64,000 bases of DNA, taken from contig DDFC01000010.1 of assembly GCA_002336895.1 (NCBI GenBank), positions 186,001 through 250,000 of the forward strand. Reading direction: 5' to 3'. The notes under the pieces were generated by a model that saw only the letters and a list, made by a program, of their open reading frames with translations, had not been told where the DNA came from and searched no databases. The stretch is from Verrucomicrobiaceae bacterium UBA1938. GTDB lineage: Bacteria; Verrucomicrobiota; Verrucomicrobiia; Verrucomicrobiales; Verrucomicrobiaceae. Shown one piece after another: positions 61,974 through 64,000 of this stretch. The translations under genes were made by a program, and so were the position numbers. The number at the start of each line of letters is the position of its first letter. The stretch's first letter is position 1.

Positions 61974-64000
61974 TCACGGATTCAGCAGCGAAATCAAGAG
62001 GCGGTAAAATCGGCGACCGGCTCCGGCACTGTTCTCGGTCACAGTGATCATCGGCTGTCCGTTGATGACTTCTGCCGAGACTGCTGCTGTGTCAGAAACG
62101 GGGGAGAAGGCACTGCCCCCCTGGCTGCTGGCCAGGTCCGTCCAGGGGCCGCTCAGGTCTGGCGCGCATTGCAGAGTCAGGGCGAGGTCGGCGCGTGCCA
62201 GGCTTGCGGCAAAGCGTGCACCGGTGGCACCTGAAGGCAAGGAAACGCCCTGTGGCAGCACTGCTGCGGGTGGGGCTGTATCTCCCATACCAGAAGCACC
62301 TGCTGCATAAGCCAGCAGGTGGCTCATCCCTGCGGCATTCTGTCCGGTGGCGATGCAGTTTGCAGCGTCGCCTGCACCCAGGCCAAAACGTGCGTCCAGC
62401 CACAGATCGAAATCTGTCGTCTCGGGGTGTACTGTCAGCCACACGCACAGCTCGTGCCACGAGGCTGTGCCGCCAGCTGTCTGACCGCGTGCACGCACCT
62501 GCCAGAGTCCCGGGGCCAGCGACAAGTCGCCAATGGCCCAGTCGCACCCGTTTGCCAGACGCGTTCCAGCCCCGAGCGCCTGCCAGGCACCGCCAGGCTG
62601 GGCTGCTGCAAAAGTCACATTTTCCAGCCGCGCCAGTCCCCCGGTGCGCGTCCACGTCAGAACACGGCCGGAACGGCTGATGCCGAGGCGATGGTGCGTG
62701 TCCGGCGGTGGTGAGCAGCGCACGAGATTTCTCTGTTCGTCCAGGCTCTGCGTGCGATTGAGGTAGGTTTCCTGAAAAAGACCACCCACGATGAGCTTGC
62801 CATGCGTGTCAGTGAGCATCGTTGTGACCGAGCCGGATGAGTCATCGTACTCAGAGGGTATAGTCTCAGGCATCAGCTCCATCAGCAGGCTGCCGTCGGG
62901 TTTCAACAGCAGGACTTTGGCGTCGGTGGCTTGACCGGAGATGTCTGAGGCATCTCCCACCACCTCCACCACGCCATCTTGCCGCACTGTGATGTCATAA
63001 ACCCGCAGCACCTGCGCAGGGCTGAAAGTGGTGTCCAATCTGCCGTCTGGCAGCAGCCGCGCCAGGCCAGCGCATGGCTGGCCGTTGATCTGGGTGAAAT
63101 CTCCGCCTAGCAGGCAGCCCCCGCCCTCCAGCGCATAAACCGTGCGCACGAGGCCGTTGGGGGTAGCAGAAAAGCTGGACGCGACTGCGCCTGATGGGGA
63201 GAAGCGGGCGATTCCCGCCCTGGACATGCCATTGGCCTGCGAAAAGCTGCCTGCGGCAAACCATTGTCCATCCGGGCAGACGGAAAGATCGGAAACCGGG
63301 CCGTTGAGGGTGGCACTGAAGCCAGAGGAGTTGCTGCCATCTGGCAGCAGGTGTGCCACACTGCCACAGGCTTGCCCGTTACAAAGGGTGAAATCACCGC
63401 CCAGCAGCCAGCTTCCATCAGGTAGCAGCGCCAGAGCACGGGGCGCAGCATCAAGGACCGGATTAAAAGCTGGGTCCAGCCCACCGGCGGCATTGACTCG
63501 TGCGAGGTGCGCGCGTGGCAGGCCGTTTACCTGAGTGAAGAGGCCGCCGAAAATGACGCCTCCTTCAGAATCCACCCCGGAGCATAAAACCTCACCAGAC
63601 ACAGCCACCTGAAAGCTCATGTCCACGCCACCGTCCGGCTGCAGCCGTGCCAGCATCGGCGGGCTGTCTGAGGAGAGGCCTGCATGGGTGAAGCTGCCCC
63701 CGATGATCACTCCACCGTCAGGCTGCAGAGCCAGTGTATTGACCCGGCCTTGGGGCGGGTTGTTCGTCCACTGGTCCAGCCTGCCCTGTGGGTCCAGTCG
63801 TCCTAGAAAGGTGACATTGTATCCGTCTCCGAAGGAGCCGCCCGCCAGGATGCAGCCGTCCGGCTGGAGCTGGATCGCATACACATACTCATAGGCCATG
63901 GGGCGGAAGCTCGTGTCCAGGGTCCCATCGGCCAGCAGGCGCGCCAGCCAGCGCTGGCTGATCCCATTCACCTGGGAGAAGGCTCCGCCAATGAGGATGC
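61974..64000 (-). CDS. Delta-60 repeat protein, C-terminal part (5' end outside window)
   Basis: The frame is open to the window edge; before 63971 it still reads ILIGGAFSQVNG, another repeat, so the gene continues outside. At least seven delta-60 repeats (about 55-60 residues; LARLxPDGxxDxSF ... GGxFTQxNG) form a propeller-like part up to about 62750. A beta-sandwich stretch follows (LGISRSGRVLTWTRTGG). A verrucomicrobial C-terminal block (WLDARFGLGAGDAAN ... LLAYAAGASG ... LQCAPDLSGPWTDLAS ... RRFYRLLISL) ends it. Secreted or surface protein of unknown role. Confidence 0.85.
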   Translation of the reverse strand, partial: ILIGGAFSQVNGISQRWLARLLADGTLDTSFRPMAYEYVYAIQLQPDGCILAGGSFGDGYNVTFLGRLDPQGRLDQWTNNPPQGRVNTLALQPDGGVIIGGSFTHAGLSSDSPPMLARLQPDGGVDMSFQVAVSGEVLCSGVDSEGGVIFGGLFTQVNGLPRAHLARVNAAGGLDPAFNPVLDAAPRALALLPDGSWLLGGDFTLCNGQACGSVAHLLPDGSNSSGFSATLNGPVSDLSVCPDGQWFAAGSFSQANGMSRAGIARFSPSGAVASSFSATPNGLVRTVYALEGGGCLLGGDFTQINGQPCAGLARLLPDGRLDTTFSPAQVLRVYDITVRQDGVVEVVGDASDISGQATDAKVLLLKPDGSLLMELMPETIPSEYDDSSGSVTTMLTDTHGKLIVGGLFQETYLNRTQSLDEQRNLVRCSPPPDTHHRLGISRSGRVLTWTRTGGLARLENVTFAAAQPGGAWQALGAGTRLANGCDWAIGDLSLAPGLWQVRARGQTAGGTASWHELCVWLTVHPETTDFDLWLDARFGLGAGDAANCIATGQNAAGMSHLLAYAAGASGMGDTAPPAAVLPQGVSLPSGATGARFAASLARADLALTLQCAPDLSGPWTDLASSQGGSAFSPVSDTAAVSAEVINGQPMITVTENSAGAGRRFYRLLISLLNP

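Overview
The window looks like a chromosomal segment of a Verrucomicrobium/Prosthecobacter-type bacterium (phylum Verrucomicrobiota). The evidence is a DUF1553–DUF1501 gene pair plus a second DUF1501 gene, a ThuA-like protein, a delta-60 repeat protein and a giant surface protein that share the C-terminal block common in verrucomicrobial secreted proteins, high GC content, and small interspersed repeats. Most genes are ordinary chromosomal genes. No phage, plasmid or CRISPR locus is visible.

Left part (1–15.6 kb). A truncated DUF1553 gene and its DUF1501 partner are followed by a glycosyltransferase. Next come the molybdenum-cofactor genes moaC and moaA (minus strand). A PhoB/PhoR-type two-component pair (minus strand) is divergent from a plus-strand cluster: glycosyltransferase, metallophosphoesterase, phoU. 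That arrangement matches the Agt/PlcP membrane-lipid remodelling module used by other bacteria during phosphate starvation. Then follow a HAD phosphatase, a ThuA-like secreted protein, a secreted parallel beta-helix protein, a small membrane protein and argG.

Centre (15.8–46.8 kb). One uninterrupted open reading frame of about 31 kb encodes a roughly 10,300-residue exported protein. It has a signal peptide and two GEVED domains. About 42 putative-Ig (He_PIG) repeats are interleaved with about 26 SdrD_B-type calcium-binding repeats. Other parts are a HAF-like region, a LamG domain inserted inside one Ig-like repeat, two beta-propeller-like stretches, three unique domains and a verrucomicrobial C-terminal block. 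This is the outstanding object in the window and is probably a giant adhesin or cell-surface stalk/matrix protein.

Right part (46.9–64 kb). Present here are an L,D-transpeptidase lipoprotein, a stand-alone IS630-type helix-turn-helix protein with a basic tail, small membrane proteins, an M50-like membrane protease, xseA, a second DUF1501 protein, a DUF433/PIN toxin–antitoxin pair, an HtrA/DegP protease, a CusRS-like two-component system, a tRNA-Val(GAC), a VC0807-like membrane protein, nadA, a CxxCH-containing secreted protein and a truncated delta-60 repeat protein. Repeat elements in this part include a 40-bp repeat in inverted copies at 55.7 and 59.5 kb, a double hairpin after nadA and a structured region after xseA.
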